The notes beneath the pieces are model-generated. The model had not been told where the DNA came from. It ran no database searches and worked only from the letters and a program-made list of their open reading frames with translations. Below, piece by piece: positions 34,915-43,667 of a DNA stretch of 64,000 nucleotides. The first letter of the stretch is position 1. Each line of letters opens with the position of its first letter. This stretch comes from Myxococcaceae bacterium JPH2 (GTDB taxonomy: Bacteria > Myxococcota > Myxococcia > Myxococcales > Myxococcaceae): positions 62,001 to 126,000 of the forward strand of contig JAEMGR010000007.1 of the NCBI GenBank assembly GCA_016458225.1, in the 5' to 3' direction. Both the position numbers and the translations under genes were made by a program.

Positions 34915-35090
34915 CGCGACGTGGCGACCGCGCGGCCCGAGGTGGACGTCGCGGTGCTGCACCCGGGTGTGGTGCGCACGGCCCTGGGCGCGCGCTCGGG
35001 CCCCGTCGGGTGGCTGCGCAAGTGGGTGAAGACAGGCGGTGCGCGACTCGACGGCGCGGCTGCTCGCGCACGCGTGAAGGGCGCGCTCAG
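34915..35090 (+). pseudogene. Remnant of a short-chain dehydrogenase C terminus
   Basis: Just after the SRAP gene the + strand reads TARPEVDVAVLHPGVVRTAL, then GARSGPVGWLRKWVK. The core VLHPGVVRTALG with PVGWL is the C-terminal third of retinol-dehydrogenase-like SDRs. No Rossmann start, Ser/Tyr/Lys active site or upstream frame remains. The frame runs into the end of the LysR gene on the other strand. Divergent or convergent LysR-SDR pairs are common, so this is probably what is left of the regulator's former neighbour. Confidence 0.6.
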
Positions 35091-35974
35091 GGCCTGCCCG
35101 GACCGTGCATCGTCTCCACGATGTGCTGCTTGAGCGCGCGCGCCGCGGACTTGAGCGAGGCATTGCCGCGATGCACGAGCACCACCTCGCGGTGACGCCC
35201 GCCAGCGCCCACCGGGACGACCTCGAAGTTTCCCGGCTGCCGGGCCAACAATGCCGGCACGAAGGCCACGCCCAGGCCCGCCTCGACGAGCCGGCGCAGG
35301 CTCTCCACGGTGTCTGTCTCCGCGACCACGCGCAGCGACTGGCCGCGCTCGGCGCAGGCGCGGCGCAGGGCCTCGGTGGCGGGCGCCTCGGGCACGATGA
35401 CGAAGGGCTCGCCGCACGCGTCACCGAGCGCGATGGGCGCAGTGGCGCGACCCAGCGGATGGCCGCGCGGCGCGAGCAGCACGAAGTCCTCGTCCCACAG
35501 CCGCTGGATGACGAGGTCCACGCGCTTGAGCGGCAGGTTGAGGACGGCGAGGTCCAACATCCCTCGGGCGAGCTGGGCCTCGAGCACGTCGGGCAGGCCT
35601 TCGGTGAGTCGGACGACGACGTGAGGGAAGCGGGCGTGGAATGCGGCCACCATCGCGGGGGCCACCTGCGCTGTGACGCTGGCCATGACGCCGAGCGCGA
35701 CGGTGCCTTGGGGGCGCTCGGTGACCTCCGCCACGGCCGCCGCGCCCGCGCGCAGGTTGTCCACCGCCTGTCGGGCGAAGGTCAGGTAGCGCCGTCCGGC
35801 CTCGGTGAGCGCCACGCCGCGCGCGGTGCGCACCACGAGCTGCGCGCCCAGGGACTTCTCCAGTCCCCGGAGCTGGCGGGACAGCGTGGGCTGCGACAGG
35901 TGCAGCCGCTTCGCCGCGGCGGTGATTCCCTCTTCCTCCACCACCGCGAGGAAGGCTTCGAGCTGTTCGAGCAT
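35087..35974 (-). CDS. LysR-family transcriptional regulator
   Basis: 295 residues starting MLEQLEAFLAVVEEEGITAA. The winged HTH has AAKRLHLSQPTLSRQLRGLE and LVVRTARGVALTEAG; the effector domain follows (GTVALGVMASVTAQVAPAMV, FVLLAPRGHPL, VEAGLGVAFVPALLARQPG). Its start codon shares bases with the stop codon of the sucA-like gene (TGATG), so it is translated from that message. The preceding GTG is an alternative start. The effector is unknown. It may autoregulate the sucA-lysR unit, or once controlled the SDR whose remnant follows. Confidence 0.92.
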   Translation of the reverse strand: MLEQLEAFLAVVEEEGITAAAKRLHLSQPTLSRQLRGLEKSLGAQLVVRTARGVALTEAGRRYLTFARQAVDNLRAGAAAVAEVTERPQGTVALGVMASVTAQVAPAMVAAFHARFPHVVVRLTEGLPDVLEAQLARGMLDLAVLNLPLKRVDLVIQRLWDEDFVLLAPRGHPLGRATAPIALGDACGEPFVIVPEAPATEALRRACAERGQSLRVVAETDTVESLRRLVEAGLGVAFVPALLARQPGNFEVVPVGAGGRHREVVLVHRGNASLKSAARALKQHIVETMHGPGRP

Positions 35975-38760
35975 CACGGGCGATTATGCGTCCGCTCCAG
36001 GGCGGCGTTCACGAGTCGCGCTTGTTCGAGCGTGTGGGCCTCGGCGATTCCCGTGGCGGGGCTCGCGCTCCGAGGCCGTCCCACGTACCGGGGGCCGTCC
36101 GGCACGCTGAGCCCCGAGGCCCGCAGCGCGTCGCAGAGCCTGGGGCGCACGAAGCCCCAGGCCCCCATGTTCTCCGGCTCCTCCTGCACCCAGCGCACGT
36201 CCGTGACGCCCCGCAGGGCCTGAAGGTGCCGAGCCAGCTCCGCGGCGGGGAAGGGATGGAGCTGCTCCAGCCGCAGCACGAGGGTGCGCGAGTCCGCGCG
36301 CGCGGTCCGCTCCGCCTCCAGGTCCCAGAACACCTTGCCACTGCACAGCAACAACCGGTCGACCTGCGCGGGCTCCGGCGAGGACGGATCCGCGAGCACA
36401 CGTTGGAACGTGCCGCGCGCCAGTGCCTCCAGCGGAGACTCCACCTGCCGCAGCCGCAGCGGAGCCTTGGGCGTCATGATGACGAGCGGCTTGCGCAGCG
36501 GGCGCAGCACCTGACGCCGCAGCAGGTGGAAGAGCTGCGCGGCGGTGGTGGGGGAGCAGACCTGGAGGTTGTCGTCAGCGCACAGCTCCAGGAAGCGCTC
36601 CAGCCGCGCGCTCGAATGCTCCGGTCCTCCGCCCTCATGTCCGTGAGGCAGCAGCAGCGTCAGGCCGCTCAGTCGGCGCCACTTCACCTCGGAGGACGCG
36701 AGGAACTGATCCAGGATGGGCTGGGCCATGTTGACGAAGTCGCCGTACTGCGCCTCCCACAAGACGAGCACCTCCGGCGCATCCAGGCTGTAGCCGAACT
36801 CGAAGCCCATCGGCGCCAGCTCCGAGAGGGGCGAGTTGTACACCTCGAAGCGGGCCGCCTCCGGAGCCAGCGTGGCGAGCGGAACATGCCGCGCGTCGGT
36901 GACGGCCTCATGGAGCACCGCGTGGCGGTGGCTGAAGGTTCCGCGCTCCGCGTCCTGACCCGTGAGCCGCACGCGGTGCCCCTCGGACAGCAGGCTCGCC
37001 AGGGCCAGATGCTCGGCCTCCGCCCAGCTCACCGTGGCCTTGCGCCCCTCCGCCACGTCCTTGCGTCGCTCCAGCACCTGCGTGGTCTGCCGCAAGAGTC
37101 GGAAGCCCTCGGGCACGGTCGCCAGTCGCGACATGAGCGCGCGCAGTGTCGACTCCGCGACACCCATCTGCGCCTCGGGGGTCGCCGTGTCCTCGCCGCC
37201 TCGGTAGTCCTTCCACCGGCCCTCGAGCGTGGTGGGCGGGGCATAGGCGTTGTGCGCGCGCGCGCGCTCATACGCCTCGCTGAAGTGCCGCACGGCTTCG
37301 AGCCGCAGCGCCTCTGCCTCCTCGGCAGTCACCACGCCCTGGAGGGCGAGCACCTCGGCGTGAAGCTGGCGCACGCGGGGGCGCGACTCGATGTCCCGGT
37401 ACTCGCGGGGCTGGGTGAAGCGGGGCTCGTCCGTCTCGTTGTGGCCCAGGCGCCGGTAGCAGCACAGGTCCACCACCACATCGCTGTGGAACCGCTGGCG
37501 GTACTCTGTGGCCAGCCGCATCACGAAGGCGCATGCGTGGGGCTCATCCCCGTTCACGTGGAAGATGGGCGCGTCCAGCATGCGCGCGAAGGCGGTGCAG
37601 TAGTCCGTGCTGCGCGCATCGGAGGGATCCGTGGTGAAGCCCACCTGGTTGTTGATGACCACGTGCACGGTGCCGCCCGTGGTGTAGCCCTTGAGCGCCG
37701 CCATGTTGAACGTCTCGCCCACCACGCCCTGGCCCGCGAAGGCCGCGTCGCCATGGATGATGACGGGCAGCACCGCGTCCTGTCCGCTGTCCGCGCGACG
37801 GTCCTGCCTGGCGCGAGCACGGCCGAGGACGACAGGCCCCACGACCTCCAGGTGGCTGGGGTTGAAGGCGAGCGACACGTGGATCCGCTGCCCCGCGCGC
37901 GTGACGTGATCCGTGGAGGCGCCCAGGTGGTACTTCACGTCGCCTCGGCCCAGATAGCGCTCTGGCTCGGTCGGCCCGTGGAACTCGCTGAAGAGGGCCT
38001 CGGGGGGCTTGCCCAGCACGTTGACCAGGACGTTGAGCCGCCCGCGGTGGGCCATGCCCAGCATGACCTCCTGGACGCCGAGCCCGCCCGCGGTCTCCAG
38101 CAGCGCGTCGAGCATGGGGATGAGGCTCTCGCCGCCTTCGAGCGAGAAGCGCCGCGCGGCCGAGTTCTTCAGGTGCAGCACGTGCTCGAAGGCCTCGGCG
38201 GCGGACACGCGCGCCAGTCGCCACCGGCGCTCCTCGCGAGAGCCGCCGCTCCAGTTCGCCGGATTCTCCAGCCGCTCGCACAGCCAGCGCCGAGGCGTGT
38301 CTGGCAGCTGCGACAGCTCCACGCCCACGAAGCCGCAGTAGGTCCGTCGCAGCAGCCCGAGCACCTCGCTCCAAGGAAGCGGCGCGTCGAGCCGCATCTC
38401 CGGAGGGCTCACGCGTTGCTCCAACTCCGCGGGCGAGAATCCGTCGGGCTCCAACCAGAGGAGCGCTTCGACATCCGGGGCCCGAGCGCGGCGACGTCGG
38501 AGCGGATCCACCTGGGCCTGGAGGTGGCCATGGCGCCGGAATGCGTCAATCGTCCGGGAGATCCGTGCCGCGAAGGTGCTCGTGGGGCCCGCCGCGCCGT
38601 CTGAGGGTCGGGTGTCAACGGGCGAACGGCCGCCGCCCCACTGCTCGAACAGGCCCGCCCAGCTCCCGTCGACGGACTGCGGATCCGCGACGTATTGCGC
38701 ATACATCGACTCAAGGAAGCCGACTTGGTCGCCGGCGAGGACGGAGTCCGGATTGCCCAT
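35974..38760 (-). CDS. sucA: 2-oxoglutarate dehydrogenase E1 component
   Basis: 928 residues, full length for the family. The N-terminal E2-binding segment is GFLESMYAQYVADPQSVDGS. Thiamine-diphosphate and active-site motifs follow: MLGMAHRGRLNVLVNVLGKP, FNPSHLEVVGPVV, IIHGDAAFAGQGVVGETFNM, VINNQVGFTT, NGDEPHA and CCYRRLGHNETDEP; the C-terminal VYNSPLSELAPMGFEFGYS and LRLEQLHPFP are also standard. It decarboxylates 2-oxoglutarate and passes the succinyl group to the lipoyl E2. No sucB or lpd gene is next to it, which is unusual. AAGGTGGGG precedes the start. It diverges from the hybrid kinase gene. Confidence 0.95.
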   Translation of the reverse strand: MGNPDSVLAGDQVGFLESMYAQYVADPQSVDGSWAGLFEQWGGGRSPVDTRPSDGAAGPTSTFAARISRTIDAFRRHGHLQAQVDPLRRRRARAPDVEALLWLEPDGFSPAELEQRVSPPEMRLDAPLPWSEVLGLLRRTYCGFVGVELSQLPDTPRRWLCERLENPANWSGGSREERRWRLARVSAAEAFEHVLHLKNSAARRFSLEGGESLIPMLDALLETAGGLGVQEVMLGMAHRGRLNVLVNVLGKPPEALFSEFHGPTEPERYLGRGDVKYHLGASTDHVTRAGQRIHVSLAFNPSHLEVVGPVVLGRARARQDRRADSGQDAVLPVIIHGDAAFAGQGVVGETFNMAALKGYTTGGTVHVVINNQVGFTTDPSDARSTDYCTAFARMLDAPIFHVNGDEPHACAFVMRLATEYRQRFHSDVVVDLCCYRRLGHNETDEPRFTQPREYRDIESRPRVRQLHAEVLALQGVVTAEEAEALRLEAVRHFSEAYERARAHNAYAPPTTLEGRWKDYRGGEDTATPEAQMGVAESTLRALMSRLATVPEGFRLLRQTTQVLERRKDVAEGRKATVSWAEAEHLALASLLSEGHRVRLTGQDAERGTFSHRHAVLHEAVTDARHVPLATLAPEAARFEVYNSPLSELAPMGFEFGYSLDAPEVLVLWEAQYGDFVNMAQPILDQFLASSEVKWRRLSGLTLLLPHGHEGGGPEHSSARLERFLELCADDNLQVCSPTTAAQLFHLLRRQVLRPLRKPLVIMTPKAPLRLRQVESPLEALARGTFQRVLADPSSPEPAQVDRLLLCSGKVFWDLEAERTARADSRTLVLRLEQLHPFPAAELARHLQALRGVTDVRWVQEEPENMGAWGFVRPRLCDALRASGLSVPDGPRYVGRPRSASPATGIAEAHTLEQARLVNAALERTHNRP

Positions 38761-38958
38761 GTCCCCACCTTAGGAGCGAGTCTCCGCGGGCTGGAGCCCC
38801 CGCGCCGGAATGCCTCGCATGCGCCTTGCGCATGGGAGACCCGGACGGATGGAGTGGGGTGGGACGGGCCCCCAGTCGATGGCGCGGTGCTTCCGGACAC
38901 CACTGACGTGGTCTGGGCTCCAGGATTGCCTTAGAGTCGCAGGCCCCGAGGGGGAGCG

Positions 38959-41679
38959 TTGCCCGACCTGCCGTACAGCGCACATGCCGCCGTGTTCGAG
39001 CACACGCGAGACGGTGTGCTCGTGCTCGATCACGCCCATCGCATCGTGGAAGTGAATCGCGCGGCGGAGAACGTCTTCGGTGAGCGGTCGGTGCTGTTGG
39101 GCATGGCGGTGGAGCAGGTGCTTCCCGGCTGGCTTCCCCCCGCCCCCGACGTCGATGGAAGCGCCCCCCGCGAGTCCGTGCTGGTGTGGCCACCCACGGG
39201 CTCGCTGCGTGTCTTGAGCGTGCCGCAGCGCGACGCCTCGGGGCAGGTGTGCGGCTGGACGCTGATGCTGCGGGACCTGGTGGGCAGCCTGGAGGCAGAG
39301 GCCACGCTGCGTCACCAGAAGGAATTCAGCGAGGCGGTGATTCGCAACAGCCCGGTGGCCATCGTGACCATCAGCCGGGAGTTCCGCGTGCTGTCGTGGA
39401 ACCCCGCGGCGGAGCGGCTGTTCGGCTTCACACCGCAAGAGGCGCTCGGTCGGAACATCCTCCACCTGGTGGCCAATGTAGAGCCCATCCGCCCCGTGGC
39501 CGAGCAGACCTCGCGCGAGGTGCTGCAGCTGGACCGCGTGCACTCCGTCACGCAGCGCGTGCGCAAGGATGGCAGCGTGGTGGACGTGGAGCTGCTCGCG
39601 CTGCCCGTGGCGGTGGGCGGCCAGCCGGTGGGCTTCATCGCCATCTACCATGACATCACCGACCTCCAGCGCGCGCGTCAGGCGGCCGAGGCGGCCAACC
39701 AGGCCAAGAGCCTGTTCCTGGCCACGATGAGCCATGAGATCCGCACGCCGATGAACGCCATCATCGGCATGGCGGGGCTCTTGCTGGACACCGCGCTCAC
39801 GCCGGAGCAGCGCGACTTCGTGACGACCATCCGGCAGAGCGGTGACGCGCTCTTGTCGTTGCTCAACGACATGCTGGACTTCTCGAAGATTGAAGCCGGC
39901 CGCGTCGAACTGGAGTCCAATCCCTTCGACTTGCGTCAGTGCGTGGAGTCGGTGCTGGACCTGCTCGCGGTGCGCGCGAGCGAGAAGGGCCTGGACCTGG
40001 GCTACCACGTCGCGGCCGCTACGCCGTCGCTGCTGGAGGGAGACGCGGCGCGGCTGCGCCAGGTGCTGCTCAACCTCGTGGGCAACGCGGTGAAGTTCAC
40101 CGAGCGGGGCGGGGTGGTGGTCTCCGTGGACGTGCTGCGCGCGCCCGTGGAGCCGGGCGACCCCTTCGAGCTGCGCTTCTCCGTGCAGGACACGGGATTG
40201 GGCATCCCCGAGAACCGGCGCACGGGCCTCTTCCAACCCTTCAACCAACTGGACGCCTCCGTCTCCCGCCGCTTCGGTGGCACGGGCCTGGGCCTGGCCA
40301 TCAGCAAGCGGCTGGTGGAGATGATGGGCGGGCGTATCTGGGTGGAGAGCGAGGGCATCCCCGGCCGAGGCTCCACGTTCCACTTCCTGTTGCCCGCGCG
40401 CGCCGCGCCTCAGGCCGCGCTGGGTGGGCCGCGCCTGGAGCAGCCGGTGCTGCGCGGCCGGCGCGTGCTGGTGGTGGACGACAACGCCATCAACCGCAAG
40501 CTGATCAATCGCCAGCTCGTGTCCTGGGGCATGGAGCCGGTGGAGGCGGGCTCGGGCGCCGAGGCCCTGGCGCGACTCGAGTCGGGTGGTCCCTTCGACC
40601 TGGCCATCCTGGACCACCGCATGCCGCTGCTGGACGGCCCGACGCTGGCCGGAATCATCCGAGGCCAGGAGGCGGTCCGCGAGCTGCCGCTGCTGCTGCT
40701 CACCTCGTTTGATCAGCGCGACGCGCAGCCCCCGGGGTTGTTCTTCTCGGTGCTGTCGCGACCGGTGAAGTCCTCGCAGCTCTACGACGCGGTGATGAAG
40801 TGCCTGTCGCACGACACCTCGCCGAGCGTGCCCGCGCCCCCGCCGGCCCGCGCCACCCGCGAGGGCTCCATCTTCGGGGAGCGCCCGGCGGCGATGAGTT
40901 CGCTGCGCATCCTGCTGGTGGAGGACAACCCCACCAACCAGAAGCTCGCCCTGCTGGTGTTGGACCGTCTGGGCTACCGCGCGGACGTGGCCGTCAACGG
41001 ACGCGCGGCGCTCCAGTCGCTGGAGCAGCGCGTCTACGACGTCGTCTTCATGGACGTCCAGATGCCCGAGATGGACGGCCTGGAGACCACGCGTCGGGTG
41101 CGCCGCGACGTCCCCGCCGGGGTTCAGCCGCACATCATCGCGATGACCGCCAACGCCATGGCCGCGGACCGTCGCGAGTGCCTGGACGCGGGCATGGACG
41201 ACTTCCTCAGCAAGCCCATCCGCGTCGAGGAACTCATCGCCGCGCTCCGTCGCGTGCAGCCCAAGTTGGAGGCGGCCCCTGTCTCGTCCGCGCCAGTCGT
41301 CCCCCGCATCGAGGGACTGGATGCCGCGGCGCTCTCGCGCCTGTGGCACTCGCTGGATGGTCAGGTGGAGCGGATGCTGCCTGAACTCATCGACACGGCC
41401 TTGCACAGCATGCCCAAGCTGCTGGATGACGCGCGCGCCGCGCTCGCCCGAGGCCAGCCCGATGACCTGGGCCGCGCGGCCCACACGCTCAAGTCCAACG
41501 CGGCCTACTTCGGCGTGACGGGGCTGGAGTCGGTGTGCCACGAGGTCGAGCGCAGCGCGGACGCGGGCGAGCTCGACGGGCTCGCGGAGCGCCTGGAGCA
41601 GTGCCAGGGCGAGCTGCTCACGGCGCGTCGCCTGCTGGAGTCCCTGCGCGCGAGCGTGGCGGCTCGCGCGGCGGGCTGA
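38959..41679 (+). CDS. Hybrid histidine kinase PAS-PAS-HK-REC-REC-HPt
   Basis: 906 residues with a TTG start right after GGGGGAGCG. Two PAS domains (about 8-115 and 125-240) are followed by HisKA with His259 (MSHEIRTPMNAIIGM) and HATPase with LLNLVGNAVKFTE, DTGLGIPENR and GGTGLGLAISKRLVEMMGG. REC1 has Asp552 (LAILDHRMPLLDG), REC2 has Asp699 (VVFMDVQMPEMDG), and an HPt domain has His842 (AAHTLKSNAAYFG). No membrane segment is visible, so it is a cytoplasmic BarA/ArcB-style phosphorelay. In REC1 the normally invariant Lys near the end is Arg (LSRPVKSSQLYD). No output regulator is adjacent. Confidence 0.94.
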   Translation: MPDLPYSAHAAVFEHTRDGVLVLDHAHRIVEVNRAAENVFGERSVLLGMAVEQVLPGWLPPAPDVDGSAPRESVLVWPPTGSLRVLSVPQRDASGQVCGWTLMLRDLVGSLEAEATLRHQKEFSEAVIRNSPVAIVTISREFRVLSWNPAAERLFGFTPQEALGRNILHLVANVEPIRPVAEQTSREVLQLDRVHSVTQRVRKDGSVVDVELLALPVAVGGQPVGFIAIYHDITDLQRARQAAEAANQAKSLFLATMSHEIRTPMNAIIGMAGLLLDTALTPEQRDFVTTIRQSGDALLSLLNDMLDFSKIEAGRVELESNPFDLRQCVESVLDLLAVRASEKGLDLGYHVAAATPSLLEGDAARLRQVLLNLVGNAVKFTERGGVVVSVDVLRAPVEPGDPFELRFSVQDTGLGIPENRRTGLFQPFNQLDASVSRRFGGTGLGLAISKRLVEMMGGRIWVESEGIPGRGSTFHFLLPARAAPQAALGGPRLEQPVLRGRRVLVVDDNAINRKLINRQLVSWGMEPVEAGSGAEALARLESGGPFDLAILDHRMPLLDGPTLAGIIRGQEAVRELPLLLLTSFDQRDAQPPGLFFSVLSRPVKSSQLYDAVMKCLSHDTSPSVPAPPPARATREGSIFGERPAAMSSLRILLVEDNPTNQKLALLVLDRLGYRADVAVNGRAALQSLEQRVYDVVFMDVQMPEMDGLETTRRVRRDVPAGVQPHIIAMTANAMAADRRECLDAGMDDFLSKPIRVEELIAALRRVQPKLEAAPVSSAPVVPRIEGLDAAALSRLWHSLDGQVERMLPELIDTALHSMPKLLDDARAALARGQPDDLGRAAHTLKSNAAYFGVTGLESVCHEVERSADAGELDGLAERLEQCQGELLTARRLLESLRASVAARAAG

Positions 41680-41688
41680 ACGCGGGGC

Positions 41689-43206
41689 TCAGCCGCGCTG
41701 CGGTGCCCGTGGATCCACGATGGCGACCGGCTGGCGTCGCCCCTCCTGCGAGACGAGCGCCGCGCTCAACACGAAGTCCTGGCCCATGCGCAGCTCCAGC
41801 GAGGTGGGGCCCTTGTTCGCCACGCGCCACTCGGGCTCGATGCGCACGGTGCCCAGCAGCTCGCGCTCGACGGTGGTGCGATCCACCGCCTCGAAGAGCG
41901 CCAAGGGGACGGGGCCCGGCCACGGCGGCAGGTCCACGGCCACGGTGCGCACGCTGGGCACCGGCGTGTTGGCGGGGATGACCTCGTGCTGGCCTCCGCC
42001 GGGAACCATGATGCCAATGGGCATGGGCACCACGTCCGCGAGCCCACTGACTCCGCGCGCCAGATTGCGCCCGAGGATGGCCGCGCCCACCGCCACGCCC
42101 AGCTCGGGGTGGACCTCCTTCTCCGAGGACAGGCGCTTGAAGTGCGCGAAGCGCTGACGGATGGCGGGCATGCGCGTCTGGCCGCCCACCATCACCAACT
42201 CGTCGATCTGCTCGGCCTTCAAGCCCGCGCGCTCCAGGACGTCGTCGCACGCGGCGGCGGTGCGCTCGACGAGCTGGAACACCATGTCCTCCAACTGCGC
42301 GCGCGTGAGCGTGTGCTGGAAGTCGATGAACGCGCCGTCCTTCTGCGCGATGCACGGCACCCGGATGGGAGTGGCCTCGGTCTGGCTCAGGGCCATCTTC
42401 GCGGACTCGGCGGCGAAGATGAGCCGCTGCATCACGACCTTGTTGGGCCGCAGGTCGATGCCGTGCTGCCGCTGGAAGTCGTCCACGAGCCGCTCGGCGA
42501 TGAGCTCGTCGAAGTTGGCGCCACCGAGGAACGCATCGCCACCCGTGGCGAGCACCTTCACCACCTTGTTCTGCACCGCGAGCAGCGTGGCGTCGAACGT
42601 GCCTCCGCCCAGGTCGAACACCATCACCGTCTGCTCGGGGTTGCGCAGGTTGGCGTAGTAGAGCGCCGCCGCGGTCGGCTCGTTGACGATGGCGCGCACC
42701 TTCAGGCCCGCCATCTCCGCGGCGTGGCGAACCGCTTCGCGCTGGCGGATGCTGGCATGCGCGGGCACGGTGAGGACGCACTCGGCGAAGGGCGCGCCCG
42801 CCGCGTGCGACGCGAGCGTGTGAATCTGCCGGATGATGAGGTGGGCCACGTCGGTGAGCGTCGTCACCTTGCCGTACACCTTCGCGGCCGTGTAGCCGTC
42901 GGGCGCCTCCAGCAGCTCGAAGGCGAAGCGGTCGCGGTGGCGCGCCACGTACTCGGACTGGAAGCGCCGGCCCAGGAAGCGCTTGGCCCCGAAGATGGTG
43001 TGGCGTGGGTCGTCGATGATCTGCCGCCGCGCCGCGTGGCCCACGATGGCCTTGTCCGCCGCGTGGAACCACGCCACCGAGGGCAGCGTGAAGCTCTTGT
43101 CCGTCACGGGGACCACGCGCAACTTGCCGGTCTTGTCGAAGAAGGCCGCCGCGGTGTTGGTGGTCCCGAAGTCGATGCCGAGGATGGGGTCCGCGCTCGT
43201 GCTCAT
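41689..43206 (-). CDS. Hsp70/DnaK-like protein lacking the lid domain
   Basis: 505 residues. The actin-like ATPase has ILGIDFGTTNTAAAFF, CVLTVPAHASIRQREAVRHA, IVNEPTAAALYYANL, VMVFDLGGGTFDATLL, GGDAFLGGANFDELIAERLV and ELVMVGGQTRMPAIRQRF. A beta-rich substrate-binding-like region with PMPIGIMVPGGGQHEVIPAN and LLGTVRIEP follows. DnaK usually has about 610-640 residues; the C-terminal helical lid is missing. No grpE or dnaJ is adjacent. It may serve a specialised client or signalling role (inference). Its stop is nine bases from that of the hybrid kinase. Confidence 0.9.
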   Translation of the reverse strand: MSTSADPILGIDFGTTNTAAAFFDKTGKLRVVPVTDKSFTLPSVAWFHAADKAIVGHAARRQIIDDPRHTIFGAKRFLGRRFQSEYVARHRDRFAFELLEAPDGYTAAKVYGKVTTLTDVAHLIIRQIHTLASHAAGAPFAECVLTVPAHASIRQREAVRHAAEMAGLKVRAIVNEPTAAALYYANLRNPEQTVMVFDLGGGTFDATLLAVQNKVVKVLATGGDAFLGGANFDELIAERLVDDFQRQHGIDLRPNKVVMQRLIFAAESAKMALSQTEATPIRVPCIAQKDGAFIDFQHTLTRAQLEDMVFQLVERTAAACDDVLERAGLKAEQIDELVMVGGQTRMPAIRQRFAHFKRLSSEKEVHPELGVAVGAAILGRNLARGVSGLADVVPMPIGIMVPGGGQHEVIPANTPVPSVRTVAVDLPPWPGPVPLALFEAVDRTTVERELLGTVRIEPEWRVANKGPTSLELRMGQDFVLSAALVSQEGRRQPVAIVDPRAPQRG

Positions 43207-43289
43207 GCGCGGCCCACTCTTCCACGTCTCGTGTCGAGGTTCAGCCCGACCGACCTGCCCGCCGGGCTCATCCTCCTGTCACGGAGCCA

Positions 43290-43667
43290 TCAAGGTGGGG
43301 TGTTGTACCCCGCTTCGCCATAGGGGCGCAGGCGGTCCAGCCACAGCGACAGCAGCACCTGCAGCTCCTCCTTCGGGTCGGCCCGAGGCTCCTCCTGAGG
43401 TGGGAGCACATCGAGGGTCTCGAAGGAGAACGCGTCCGCGCCGTGCGTGCGCCAGTCCTCCTGGAGGCCTGGGGCGAGGCTGTGCATGCCCTGGGTCAGC
43501 TCGAAGCGCAGGCGGTTGAGGAAGGCGGTGACGTTGAGGCTCGTCCCCACGAACACCTTCCCATTCACCCGGCAGCGGACCGCGTAGACGCCCATGGGCG
43601 GCGGCTTCTCCTTGTAGGCCCGCTTGGCTTCGCTGCGAGAGGCGCGCGAGTCATCACCGGACGCCAT
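43290..43667 (-). CDS. GIY-YIG-like protein, probably inactive
   Basis: 125 residues. MGVYAVRCRVNGKVFVGTSL and NVTAFLNRLRFELTQGMH follow the pattern of the GIY-YIG nuclease core, with GVY and FVG in place of GIY and YIG, and FSFETLDVL further on. The usual catalytic Glu is not evident. A basic N terminus (KRAYKEKPPP) precedes it. It overlaps the upstream helical protein gene by 14 bases, so the two are coupled. Role unknown. Confidence 0.7.
   Translation of the reverse strand: MASGDDSRASRSEAKRAYKEKPPPMGVYAVRCRVNGKVFVGTSLNVTAFLNRLRFELTQGMHSLAPGLQEDWRTHGADAFSFETLDVLPPQEEPRADPKEELQVLLSLWLDRLRPYGEAGYNTPP

Noticed and set aside
38770-41541. A 923-codon minus-strand frame antisense to the hybrid kinase
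   Set aside because: No start signal or domains; the kinase frame has full PAS, HisKA, REC and HPt motifs.
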